Of a stretch of DNA of 64,000 bases, positions 38,025-46,339 are shown one piece after another; the first letter of the stretch is position 1; the number at the start of each line of letters is the position of its first letter. The notes below the pieces were generated by a model. The model ran no database searches. It saw nothing but the letters and a program-made list of their open reading frames with translations, and had not been told where the DNA came from. The translations under genes were made by a program, and so were the position numbers. Source of the DNA: Planctomycetaceae bacterium (GTDB taxonomy: Bacteria > Planctomycetota > Planctomycetia > Pirellulales > Pirellulaceae); the NCBI GenBank assembly GCA_002723275.1, contig PBNZ01000043.1, forward strand, positions 93,093 to 157,092. The letters run 5' to 3'.

Positions 38025-39512
38025 ATGTCAACCGATCTGGCGGAAGTCGACGTGGTCCGATCGTCGACGCTCGATGTCACAAACAGCGAGCAGGTTTACA
38101 ACCCGGGCAATTTCTACGATGAAATGTTTCAAGGACAGGATTGTGTGCGAGAGACTTGTCAGTCACTGCACCAGTCGCTTGCTGAGATTTCGCCTGAAGA
38201 ACTATTCCGTCGGCAGCAAGCTGCCGATCGCTCAATGATCCAGCTCGGGATCACTTTCAATGTCTATGAAGACTCGAGAGGCACCGAACGGGCCATTCCG
38301 TTCGACATTATCCCTCGGGTGATCGAGCAAAAAGAGTGGAGCTGGATCGAAGCGGGTCTGAAGCAGCGCATCACCGCGTTGAACCTCTTTCTGCAAGACA
38401 TCTACAACCAACAGATGATCGTCCGTGACGGTGTCATTCCTGAAGAGGTTATCCAGACATCGCGTGCTTTCCGACATCAGTGCATCGGAATAACGCCCCC
38501 CAAAAACATCTGGTGCCATATCACGGGAACCGATCTGGTCCGCCACAACGACGGGCAACTCTATGTCTTGGAAGACAATCTCCGGTGTCCATCCGGAGTT
38601 TCCTATGTGTTGCAGAATCGACGCTTAATGAAACGATCGTTACCGACTCTCTTTCAGCAATCGGGAGTTCGCCCGGTCGACGATTATTGCAGTCGGCTAC
38701 TCGATGCTCTCCAGTACCTGGTAGAAGATACGCGGCCAATGGCGAAGGCCGCTGTTTTGAGTCCAGGCGCAGCCAACTCGGCTTATTTCGAACACTCTTT
38801 TTTGGCTCAACAGATGGGCATCGAACTCGTCGAGGGACGTGACCTGGTCGTTTCTAAGGGCGACGTCTACATGCGTACGACGAAGGGCCTTGAAAAGATC
38901 GACGTGCTTTACCGTCGCATTGACGACGACTTCCTGGACCCGAAGGCTTTCCGGAATGACTCCATGTTGGGCGTATCTGGCCTGATGGAATCCTACCGAT
39001 CGGGTCAAATTGCGTTGGCCAATGCACCGGGGACGGGCGTCGCGGATGACAAAGGCATCTACACGTACGTGCCGAGCATCATTCGTTACTATCTCAACGA
39101 ATATCCGATCATCCCGAACGTGCCTACCTTCGCCTGCTGGCGTCCGAGTGAGCGAGATCATGTGCTAACTCACCTAGATGAACTCGTCGTCAAACCTGTC
39201 AATGAGGCAGGGGGGTACGGTCTGATGATCGGCCCTCATGCGAGCGTTGCTGAACGAAAAGCGATGGCAGAACGAATTCGAGCCAATCCGAGGAATTACA
39301 TCGCTCAACCCACATTAAGCCTCTCTCGCGTCCCGGTCGTAACGCCTCAGGGACTCGAAGGTCGACATGTCGATTTACGACCTTTCACGGTCTATGGTCG
39401 TGACGTTTTCGTACTGCCGGGTGGTTTGACTCGTGTGGCTTTGGAACCGGGATCTCTAGTCGTCAACTCGTCGCAAGGCGGCGGCAGCAAAGACACATGG
39501 GTTCTGACCTAA
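38025..39512 (+). CDS. Circularly permuted ATP-grasp type 2 protein (DUF404/407)
   Basis: 495 residues, ATG chosen for its GAGGA site. Family landmarks: NVYEDSRGTERAIPFDIIPR, FRHQCIGITPPKNIWCHI, LYVLEDNLRCPSGVSYVLQNR, ERDHVLTHLDELVVKPVNEAGGYG and PGGLTRVALEPGSLVVNSSQ. Members form amide-like bonds using ATP, but the product is not known. It is the first gene of a three-gene cassette (with alpha-E and transglutaminase proteins) conserved together in many bacteria, which points to a peptide ligase/modification system. Residues for ATP binding appear intact. Confidence 0.92.
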   Translation: MSTDLAEVDVVRSSTLDVTNSEQVYNPGNFYDEMFQGQDCVRETCQSLHQSLAEISPEELFRRQQAADRSMIQLGITFNVYEDSRGTERAIPFDIIPRVIEQKEWSWIEAGLKQRITALNLFLQDIYNQQMIVRDGVIPEEVIQTSRAFRHQCIGITPPKNIWCHITGTDLVRHNDGQLYVLEDNLRCPSGVSYVLQNRRLMKRSLPTLFQQSGVRPVDDYCSRLLDALQYLVEDTRPMAKAAVLSPGAANSAYFEHSFLAQQMGIELVEGRDLVVSKGDVYMRTTKGLEKIDVLYRRIDDDFLDPKAFRNDSMLGVSGLMESYRSGQIALANAPGTGVADDKGIYTYVPSIIRYYLNEYPIIPNVPTFACWRPSERDHVLTHLDELVVKPVNEAGGYGLMIGPHASVAERKAMAERIRANPRNYIAQPTLSLSRVPVVTPQGLEGRHVDLRPFTVYGRDVFVLPGGLTRVALEPGSLVVNSSQGGGSKDTWVLT

Positions 39513-39561
39513 GTCAACCTGTTGCTGATCGACCATTTCATACCTGAAGGGAGCTTTGAGC

Positions 39562-40524
39562 ATGTTGAGTCGAGTGGCGGAATCCATCTACTGGATGAGT
39601 CGGTATATCGAGCGAGCGGAAAATGTTGCTCGATTCATCTCAGTCAACTTAAACCTGAGTCTCGATATGCCAAGTGAAGGCTCGGAGCAATGGGCTCCCC
39701 TAGTCGTCACGACAGGGGATGCCGCTCAATACGAAGACAAATACGGCGATTACACTCAAGACGATGTCATCCGATTCATGACCTTTGATGACGAAAACCC
39801 TAATTCGATTATCGCTTGTCTTCGCCGAGCTCGGGAAAATGCTCGGAGTGTCCGTGAGATTATTTCAGCGGAGATGTGGGAACATCTCAATCAGTTTTAT
39901 CTGATGGTCGAGAATGGTGGGGGAGTCAACCGGGTTCTCGGTAACGCCAATTCCTTCTATTCTTCGATCAGTGGTGCAGGGCAGGAGTTCCAGGGAGTCA
40001 CCGACGCGACGATGACTCATGGGGAGGCTTGGCATTTTTGTCAGGTCGGCCGAATGCTTGAGCGAGCGGACAAAACCTCGCGTATTCTGGACGTCAAATA
40101 CTTTCTGCTACTCCCCAATCCGACGGACGTGGGTACCCCCTACGACGATATTCAATGGCTCGCACTGCTCCGTTCAGCCAGCGCGATGGAAATGTACCGA
40201 CAGCGTCATGGCAAGATTTCCCCGGTGAAAGTTGTGCAATTCCTCATCCTTGACCAGGAGTTCCCACGAGCCGTCCTGCAGTGCCTGACCCAGGCAAACG
40301 AATCACTGCACAAAATATCGGGCACCTATATTGATGGATTCAGTAACCCACCGGAACGAAAACTCGGTTATCTTAGAGCTGAGTTGGCCTTTGCGAAGGC
40401 GGAAGAGATTATCTCGCAGGGACTGCATGAATTCGTGGATAATTTCCAGACCCGCTTGAATAAGGCAGGCCATGAAATCCATGAGACATTCTTCACGAAA
40501 CGGCCTCTAGAGTCTGCCGTCTAG
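39562..40524 (+). CDS. Alpha-E domain protein
   Basis: 320 residues. The family starts with MLSRVAESIYWMSRYIERAENVARFI, here from ATG 39562, with a GAAGGGAG site upstream. The rest is almost purely helical, e.g. RARENARSVREIISAEMWE and VGRMLERADKTSRILDVKY. Its role is unknown, but it is nearly always encoded right after a DUF404/407 ATP-grasp protein and near a transglutaminase, as here (49 bases after one, 25 before the other), so the three probably work in one complex or pathway. Confidence 0.93.
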   Translation: MLSRVAESIYWMSRYIERAENVARFISVNLNLSLDMPSEGSEQWAPLVVTTGDAAQYEDKYGDYTQDDVIRFMTFDDENPNSIIACLRRARENARSVREIISAEMWEHLNQFYLMVENGGGVNRVLGNANSFYSSISGAGQEFQGVTDATMTHGEAWHFCQVGRMLERADKTSRILDVKYFLLLPNPTDVGTPYDDIQWLALLRSASAMEMYRQRHGKISPVKVVQFLILDQEFPRAVLQCLTQANESLHKISGTYIDGFSNPPERKLGYLRAELAFAKAEEIISQGLHEFVDNFQTRLNKAGHEIHETFFTKRPLESAV

Positions 40525-40549
40525 CCCGCGGCATCGGAGCATATCGACC

Positions 40550-41458
40550 GTGTTGCTTCAGATCACGCACTCGACAACCTACCGGTATTCTGCGCCGGTC
40601 GAAATCCAGCCGCATCAATTGCGATTCGAACCGCGACATGACGGCGCGCAGGACACGCTCGACTTTCGTTTGAAGATCTTTCCTCGGCCAGCGGGGATTA
40701 CCGAGCAAATCGACGTCGAGGGAAATCTGGTTCGGTTAGCTTGGTTCGAAGGAGCACACCAGGAATTCAAAATCGAAGCGGAAACGATCGTTGAAACACG
40801 ACGTGCCAATCCGTTTGATTTCCTGCGACCGCCCGCGGAATTAAGTCTGTGCCGGATCTACAGCAAACAAGAATCTGAGAGTCTCGCTCCGTATTTAGTG
40901 CGGGAATCACCGCAACGCTCAACGAGCGTTGATCAACTCGCCGCAGAAATCGCGTCGCAGACCCACCATGATCCTCTTGATTTTCTGATCGCATTGAATC
41001 AAGAGATTTGTAATCGCATCGAGTTCAAGCATCGCGATCAGGGCGAACCACTGGCACCTTGGAAAACGCTTGAGCGGGGCTCGGGAGCTTGTCGAGATAC
41101 GGCTGTTCTCTTCATTGACGCCTGTCGATCTGTTGGCCTGGCGGCCAGATTCGCCAGTGGATACCACTTAAACCCAGATACCGACCAAGCCAACGAATTG
41201 CACGGATGGGTCGAAGTGTTCCTGCCGAATGCAGGCTGGCGAGGAATCGATCCTACTGTTGGAATCTGGATCGCCAACGAACATGTCACTGTCGCCGCAT
41301 CCGCACACGCGAATCTTTGCGCTCCAGCATCCGGAGCTTACTGCGGGCAAGCCACGGCATCGCTCGATACCGAGGTCACGATTCGCAAAATCGACGACGA
41401 CATGATCGCGTCGACGATTGATCTCATCCGAGAACACTTCAGCCACCGTCGCCGCTGA
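40550..41458 (+). CDS. Transglutaminase-like cysteine protease/transferase of the alpha-E cassette
   Basis: 302 residues from a GTG start. The N-terminal beta part opens with QITHSTTYRYSAPVEIQPHQLRFEPR, the usual bacterial transglutaminase N-domain. The papain-like triad is Cys in GSGACRDTAVLF, His in ELHGWVEVFLP and Asp in IDPTVG. Members cleave or cross-link peptides; in this cassette the substrate may be the product of the ATP-grasp enzyme. No signal peptide is seen, so it acts in the cytoplasm. Confidence 0.92.
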   Translation: MLLQITHSTTYRYSAPVEIQPHQLRFEPRHDGAQDTLDFRLKIFPRPAGITEQIDVEGNLVRLAWFEGAHQEFKIEAETIVETRRANPFDFLRPPAELSLCRIYSKQESESLAPYLVRESPQRSTSVDQLAAEIASQTHHDPLDFLIALNQEICNRIEFKHRDQGEPLAPWKTLERGSGACRDTAVLFIDACRSVGLAARFASGYHLNPDTDQANELHGWVEVFLPNAGWRGIDPTVGIWIANEHVTVAASAHANLCAPASGAYCGQATASLDTEVTIRKIDDDMIASTIDLIREHFSHRRR

Positions 41459-41482
41459 AGTGTTACGCCGTGTAGGTGATCG

Positions 41483-42853
41483 CTAGAACTGGATCTTGCA
41501 GTCCGGCAACTCCGCCTGCAGCTTTTCTTGTCCGGCTGTACTAATCCCTGGGTTGAACGTGATGATCAGTTCGCCCAGCGACTTGAGCTGTCCCACATGG
41601 TCAACACACGCATCGGTCAAGTTGTTCGATCCAATGTGCATCCATTTCAGGTTTTGCAACGGCGCCAGATCAGCAAGCCCTGCATCGGTAATCGTCGTCT
41701 TATCAAGATTCAACCAAGTCAAACCCTGCATTTCGCCAATGGGCTTCAGGCCCGCATCGGTGACCAGCGAGAACCAAAGGTTCAACCGCTTAAGATTAGG
41801 CAGCGATTTAATCTGCTCAATGCCTGCGTCACCCACTGCAGTTTCACTCAAGTCGAGGTTCTCGAGCTTTTCGAGCCCCTTCAAGTGCTCCATCGACTCA
41901 TCGCTAACGAACGTCTCACGCAATCGCAACACGCGTAGATTCGGGAACGCTGTCAATTTCGAGAGATCTGAGACCTGAGTCTTATAGAGATACAATTCCT
42001 GAAGATTAGAAAGTCCCTGCAGATAATCTAAGCCCTCGTCGCCGACCGCCGACAAATCAAGCTGCAACGATGTCAAGTTCGTCAAATCCTTTAAGTGCTC
42101 CATACCGCGACTCGAAATTCGGTCAGTTGAAAGCTTCAAGCTCTTTAACTGATTGAGATCCTTGAGATGAACCAGTCCATCGTCGGTGACGCTCGTATCT
42201 CTCAAGTCCAAGGAAGCCAAGGTCGTCTTGCCCGCAAGTTTTGCAAGAGATTCGTCGTCGGTGAGTGTTCGCAGAAGTTGCAACACGCGCAATTTCGGAA
42301 TCTGAGCAATCGCTTCGATCCCATCCGGACCGATGCTCGCATACGGCAGGTTCAAGGCGGCCAAGTTGGGCATCGATTGAATCGTCACCATGCCCTGATC
42401 TGTTACGCCAGTCTTCTCGAGTGTGAGATCCTTAAGCGATTCAATCTTCACGATATGGTCTAACCCTACGTCAGTAATATCGCGACCAAACAAACGCAGC
42501 TTTTGAAGCTTTTTGAGTTGGTGCAGATCGGCCAAATCCGCATCCGCAACGGGAATCGATGCTTTTCCGTCGTAATAGGACAAGCCTGTAATCAGACCGT
42601 TCCCATCGCGGGTGATCATCGCTCCCGAATCCTCCAGGCTCTTGACCAATTCCGGCGGATCTGGATCGGCAGCCGGAGTCGCCTGGGATGTCTGTGATTG
42701 GGTTTCATCTTTTCCGTTCACGGGAGTGTCCACATCATCCGACGTGGCTACACCATTTCCGTTGTCACCATACTGACCGGTTTCTTGCGGACATCCCGTC
42801 AGAGTAAGGAGACTTAAGCTGAAAAGAATGGTTAACAATCGATTGTTTCGCAT
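41483..42853 (-). CDS. Leucine-rich repeat lipoprotein
   Basis: 456 residues. The lipobox LLTLTGC at residues 15-21 gives a lipid-anchored protein. A Gln/Asp/Thr-rich linker is followed by about 14 LRR units of 23-24 residues, e.g. LENLDLSETAVGDAGIEQI and LTWLNLDKTTITDAGLADL, ending at the C-terminus with GISTAGQEKLQAELPDCK. LRRs form curved protein-binding surfaces; the internal LxxLxLxxTxVTDxGL pattern is the planctomycete type. The binding partner is unknown. It converges with the transglutaminase gene, 24 bases away. Confidence 0.88.
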   Translation of the reverse strand: MRNNRLLTILFSLSLLTLTGCPQETGQYGDNGNGVATSDDVDTPVNGKDETQSQTSQATPAADPDPPELVKSLEDSGAMITRDGNGLITGLSYYDGKASIPVADADLADLHQLKKLQKLRLFGRDITDVGLDHIVKIESLKDLTLEKTGVTDQGMVTIQSMPNLAALNLPYASIGPDGIEAIAQIPKLRVLQLLRTLTDDESLAKLAGKTTLASLDLRDTSVTDDGLVHLKDLNQLKSLKLSTDRISSRGMEHLKDLTNLTSLQLDLSAVGDEGLDYLQGLSNLQELYLYKTQVSDLSKLTAFPNLRVLRLRETFVSDESMEHLKGLEKLENLDLSETAVGDAGIEQIKSLPNLKRLNLWFSLVTDAGLKPIGEMQGLTWLNLDKTTITDAGLADLAPLQNLKWMHIGSNNLTDACVDHVGQLKSLGELIITFNPGISTAGQEKLQAELPDCKIQF

Positions 42854-43014
42854 CGAACAGGTTCTCCAGGCAGGATCAAATCATACCGACAAGGGATGCT
42901 CAGTCGTATTGTTCGCGAATCCGACGAGCGTCAAAAAGGGGTGAGAATCCGGGAGTTCTGGCTCTGAACCCCCGTTTTGGACAGCAACTTATCAAATCGC
43001 CAGTGACCTCGGAC

Positions 43015-43076
43015 CGGACGGCCAGGATCGACCGTCCGACGGTTCTATCAAGCTACGATGATCGAGGCTCATCGTA
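43015..43076. repeat. Two adjacent inverted repeats in the divergent gap
   Basis: The first has seven-base arms (43015-43021, 43032-43038); the second has perfect eight-base arms, TACGATGA at 43054-43061 and its complement at 43069-43076 with seven bases between. The second looks like an operator for a dimeric regulator. Neither has a T-run to be a terminator. Confidence 0.35.
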
Positions 43077-43227
43077 AAGCGGTTGAGAGCACGAAATCGG
43101 CGGGAATATACCCCTTTTGAGCCTCTTTAGGACAAACACGAGTTGGAATTTGTTGGGCGCGGCAGATACAGGCCAAGAAAAGGGGAAGAAGCAATCCCAA
43201 AGAACACTCCGGCGAAGCTAGGAAAGG

Positions 43228-43257
43228 TTTCCATACCAGGAAGGATATTTGTATAAT
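43228..43257 (+). promoter_or_regulatory. Likely sigma-70 promoter for the Gfo/Idh/MocA gene
   Basis: TATAAT (43252-43257) is a perfect -10; TTTCCA (43228-43233) 18 bases upstream agrees with the -35 consensus at four positions. The transcript would begin about 105 bases before the ATG at 43368. Confidence 0.55.
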
Positions 43258-43367
43258 ACGAGTCCGCGAATTACGGGGTCTCGTGTCCCACCTGAGAACG
43301 CAGCCGAAGTGTATCTGCCTGAGTCTGCTCCCCTTACCATCGAATACCTTTGAAGGAGAAATTAGAC

Positions 43368-44675
43368 ATGCCGATGAAACCACATCGCCGAACCTTTTTG
43401 AAAAGCTCTGCCGCAGCCGGCGTTGGCTATTGGGCCGCTGGTGGAGTTGCGAAGGCACAAAGCACTTCGCCCAATGAGCAAATTCAATTTGCATGTGTCG
43501 GCGTGGGTGGCAAGGGCCAAAGCGACTCGGCCGATGCTGGCCGAAACGGTAAGGTCGTCGCAATTTGCGACGTCGACGACAATACCCTCAAGCGAGCAGG
43601 CTTGCGATTCCGTGAAGCGAAGGCTTACAACGATTTCCGCCGCCTGTTCGATGAGATGGGTGACAAGGTCGATGCGGTGACCGTCAGTACTCCCGATCAT
43701 ACCCATGCGGTTGCAGCCGTCATGGCGATGAACATGGACAAGCACTGCTTCTGCCAGAAGCCGCTTTCCCATTCGATCTATGAAGCACGCGTCATGGGCG
43801 ACCTCGCTCGCGAAAGAGGCGTTGCCACGATGATGGGCAACCAGGGAACGGCTTTGGACAGTCTCCGCAAGGCGTCGGCCGTCGTTCAGTCGGGCGTCCT
43901 GGGCAACATCAAAGAACTTCACGTTTGGACGAACCGTCCCGTCTGGCCGCAAGGTACAGGTCGACCTGCCGAAGTTCGTGGTGTCCCGAACCACATCCAT
44001 TGGCACGAATGGCTTGGCCCAGCTCCCTCGCGTCCCTATCACGAAGCTTACCATCCCTTCAAGTGGCGTGGTTTCTGGGACTTCGGTACCGGAGCTTTAG
44101 GTGACATGGCTTGCCACACGTTGAACATGCCATTCGACGCCCTCAATCTTCGTGACCCCCTGGCAGTTACCGCTCAGACCGCGGGACACAACAAGGAAAC
44201 GTATCCTGGTTGGTCCATCATCGACTTTGAGTTCCCCGGGAACGAAAAGCGTGGAGCCTTGAACCTGACCTGGTACGATGGCGGAAAGCGACCTGATCCC
44301 AAGTTGTTGGGTGGCGAGAAGCCGGTTGCGAGTGGTGCCTTGATCATCGGTGACGAAGGCACGCTCTACGCCACGGGCGACTATGCAGACGATTATCGTT
44401 TACTCGATGGCCTCGAAGAACCGACGGTTGAGTTCGAAAAATCGCCTGGCCACTTCACCGAGTGGGTCAATGCGATCAAGGGCGAAAAGCCTGCAACCTC
44501 GAACTTCCCCGATTATGCTGGCCCGCTCACCGAAACCATTTTGCTGGGCAACTTGGCTGTTTGGGTCGGTGATGGAAAGCGTGTCGAATGGGATGCGAAG
44601 GAACTCAAGTGCACGAACATGCCGGAACTGGCATCGATCGTGAAACGTGAATATCGTCCCGGATATTCCATCTAG
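43368..44675 (+). CDS. Tat-exported Gfo/Idh/MocA-family oxidoreductase
   Basis: 435 residues. A twin-arginine signal HRRTFLKSSAAAGVGYWAAG shows folded export through Tat with bound cofactor. The NAD(P)-binding start is IQFACVGVGGKGQSD with AICDVDDNTL, and the family signature CQKPLSHSIYEARVM contains the catalytic-region lysine (EKP is QKP here). The C-terminal part has HIHWHEWLGPAP and FWDFGTGALGDMACH, as in planctomycete sugar dehydrogenases of this type. Likely substrate is a sugar or its lactone, perhaps from sulfated polysaccharides. ATG is preceded by AAGGAG at good spacing; a terminator follows. Regulation may involve the palindromes in the upstream gap. Confidence 0.9.
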   Translation: MPMKPHRRTFLKSSAAAGVGYWAAGGVAKAQSTSPNEQIQFACVGVGGKGQSDSADAGRNGKVVAICDVDDNTLKRAGLRFREAKAYNDFRRLFDEMGDKVDAVTVSTPDHTHAVAAVMAMNMDKHCFCQKPLSHSIYEARVMGDLARERGVATMMGNQGTALDSLRKASAVVQSGVLGNIKELHVWTNRPVWPQGTGRPAEVRGVPNHIHWHEWLGPAPSRPYHEAYHPFKWRGFWDFGTGALGDMACHTLNMPFDALNLRDPLAVTAQTAGHNKETYPGWSIIDFEFPGNEKRGALNLTWYDGGKRPDPKLLGGEKPVASGALIIGDEGTLYATGDYADDYRLLDGLEEPTVEFEKSPGHFTEWVNAIKGEKPATSNFPDYAGPLTETILLGNLAVWVGDGKRVEWDAKELKCTNMPELASIVKREYRPGYSI

Positions 44676-44702
44676 ATCCATCGGATTCGATTGACCTAAT
44701 CC

Positions 44703-44738
44703 GGCGCGAGCATCATCATTGAGGCTCGCGCCGTTTTT
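44703..44738 (+). terminator. Intrinsic terminator after the oxidoreductase gene
   Basis: Perfect nine-base GC-rich arms (44703-44711 and 44724-44732) with a 12-base loop, then G and five T residues (44734-44738). It separates the oxidoreductase from the deacetylase/nucleosidase pair. Confidence 0.9.
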
Positions 44739-44771
44739 ATGCGCCATGATTATCCTGGAGCTTGCCTTTGT

Positions 44772-45470
44772 ATGTCGGAAAAACTTGATGTTCTTGTGGT
44801 CGCACCGCATCCTGATGATGCCGAACTGGGAATGGGCGGCGCCATTTTGAAGTTTGTAAGTGAGGGTCGAAGGGTCGGCATTCTCGACCTGACGAACGGT
44901 GAACCAACGCCGCATGGCAGCGAAGAAATTCGCGCCGCCGAAACGTCCGAGGCCACTCAAGTGTTGGGGATTGATTGGCGCGAGAATCTGGGACTTCCCA
45001 ATCGCTCCCTCGAAGCGACCCTCGAAGCGCGACATCAATTGGCGGCTGTCTTTCGCCGAACTCAACCACGATGGATTTTTGCTCCCTATTGGACCGATGC
45101 TCATCCGGACCATGTTGCCGCCACCCAACTGGTTGAAGCATCACGTTTCTGGTCCAAATTGACGAAGAGTGATATTCCTGGCGAACCGTATCATCCGGAG
45201 CGGATCTACAACTACTATTGCGTTCACCTCAAGCTGGTACCTCAACCCGCCTTTGTGCTGGACATCAGCGACTATTGGGAGCAAAAGCTGGCAGCCATCG
45301 CTTGCTTTGAAAGCCAGTTCATTCGCGGACGCGAACACTTACAGCCGAGTTTCCTGGAAAGGCTTCGCGATGAAGCTGCTTATTGGGGAAAAACGATTGG
45401 AACCCAATACGGCGAGCCATTTGCCTGCCGCGAACCACTCGGTCTTACTAGCATGCAGGACCTCATTTAA
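44772..45470 (+). CDS. PIG-L/LmbE-family deacetylase, BshB1-like
   Basis: 232 residues starting at ATG 44772, with GGAG eleven bases before. Zinc motif [13 protein letters not shown] (His-Pro-Asp-Asp) and a second His in [15 protein letters not shown] define the family. The overall sequence, including [20 protein letters not shown] and [20 protein letters not shown], matches bacillithiol deacetylase BshB1, which removes acetyl from GlcNAc-malate. BshA and BshC are not near, so the assignment to bacillithiol is by family only. It is coupled to the following AMP nucleosidase by a one-base overlap (TAATG). Confidence 0.85.
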   Translation: MSEKLDVLVVAPHPDDAELGMGGAILKFVSEGRRVGILDLTNGEPTPHGSEEIRAAETSEATQVLGIDWRENLGLPNRSLEATLEARHQLAAVFRRTQPRWIFAPYWTDAHPDHVAATQLVEASRFWSKLTKSDIPGEPYHPERIYNYYCVHLKLVPQPAFVLDISDYWEQKLAAIACFESQFIRGREHLQPSFLERLRDEAAYWGKTIGTQYGEPFACREPLGLTSMQDLI

Positions 45471-46261
45471 TGACCTTTGAGAATCCAATGATCACGAAAG
45501 ACCAACTAGTCACTGACTGGTTGCCGCGTTACACCGGAATGCCATTGGACCAATTTGGCGAGTATGTCCTGCTCACCAACTTCCAAAACTATCTGACCAG
45601 CTTCGCGGAACGGTTCGACTGCCAGATTTTTGGAGAAGGCCGCCCGATGCAGGCCTGCACGAATGATGACGGCCTGACGATGATCAACTTTGGCATTGGC
45701 TCGCCAAATGCAGCCAGCATCATGGACTTGCTTACCGCGGTCCACCCGAAGGCCGTGTTGTTTCTCGGCAAATGTGGCGGTCTGAAACGATCAAGTGAGA
45801 TCGGTCACTTCATTCTTCCCATTGCGGCCATTCGAGGTGACGGAACCTCAGACGACTATCTCCCTGCGATGGTCCCCGCCCTGCCCTCCTTCAAACTCCA
45901 TAAGTTCGTTTCCGAGAAACTCGTCGAACATTCGATGGAATATCGAACGGGCGTTGTCTACACCACCAATCGCCGAGTCTGGGAGCATGACCAAGAGTTC
46001 AAGACCACGCTGCAATCGATGACGGCAATCGCAATCGACATGGAAACAGCAACGGTCTTCGTCGTGGGGCACAAGAATCAGATCGCTCGCGGCGCCCTAC
46101 TGTTAGTCTCCGACCTGCCAATGACCCCTGAAGGCGTCAAAACGGAAGTTCGCGACGCCGAGGTCACCCGAGATTACGCTGACTTGCATCTCCAAATCGG
46201 CATCGATGCACTCTCGGAAATTGGCAACAAGGGAGAGACGATCAAGCATTTCCAATATTGA
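45470..46261 (+). CDS. amn: AMP nucleosidase (short form)
   Basis: 263 residues, sharing one base with the stop of the deacetylase gene. Nucleoside-phosphorylase core: GEGRPMQACTNDDGLTMINFGIGSPNAASIMDLL, then AVLFLGKCGGL, the base/ribose site AIDMETATVFVVG and SDLPMTPEGVK. The short AMP nucleosidase of Bacteroidetes and Planctomycetes has this layout, hydrolysing AMP to adenine and ribose 5-phosphate; a role in purine salvage or AMP control is likely. Coupling to a PIG-L deacetylase is unusual. Confidence 0.85.
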   Translation: MTFENPMITKDQLVTDWLPRYTGMPLDQFGEYVLLTNFQNYLTSFAERFDCQIFGEGRPMQACTNDDGLTMINFGIGSPNAASIMDLLTAVHPKAVLFLGKCGGLKRSSEIGHFILPIAAIRGDGTSDDYLPAMVPALPSFKLHKFVSEKLVEHSMEYRTGVVYTTNRRVWEHDQEFKTTLQSMTAIAIDMETATVFVVGHKNQIARGALLLVSDLPMTPEGVKTEVRDAEVTRDYADLHLQIGIDALSEIGNKGETIKHFQY

Positions 46262-46293
46262 CGCTCGGCATCTCAAACATAGCCAGTGTCTCA

Positions 46294-46317
46294 ATCCCAG
46301 CGTCTCCGCCCTGGGAT
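46294..46317. other. Hairpin between convergent amn and TPR-redoxin genes
   Basis: Seven-base perfect arms (46294-46300 with 46311-46317) around a ten-base loop, 33 bases after the amn stop. No T-run follows on either strand, so termination there is only possible with help. Confidence 0.35.
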
Positions 46318-46339
46318 CCATGCATTTCCTCAACGCGTC

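Larger units (their letters stand above)
42854..43367. other. 514-base divergent gap with two hairpins and a Gfo promoter
   Basis: No supported coding frame. Two inverted repeats, 43015-43038 and 43054-43076 (listed), lie in the middle. A TATAAT at 43252-43257 with TTTCCA 18 bases upstream probably drives the oxidoreductase gene. The remainder shows nothing recognisable. Confidence 0.4.

Noticed and set aside
43069-43563. 164-codon minus-strand frame over the Gfo start
   Set aside because: Overlaps the well-supported oxidoreductase gene and reads as Arg/Ser-rich shadow sequence.
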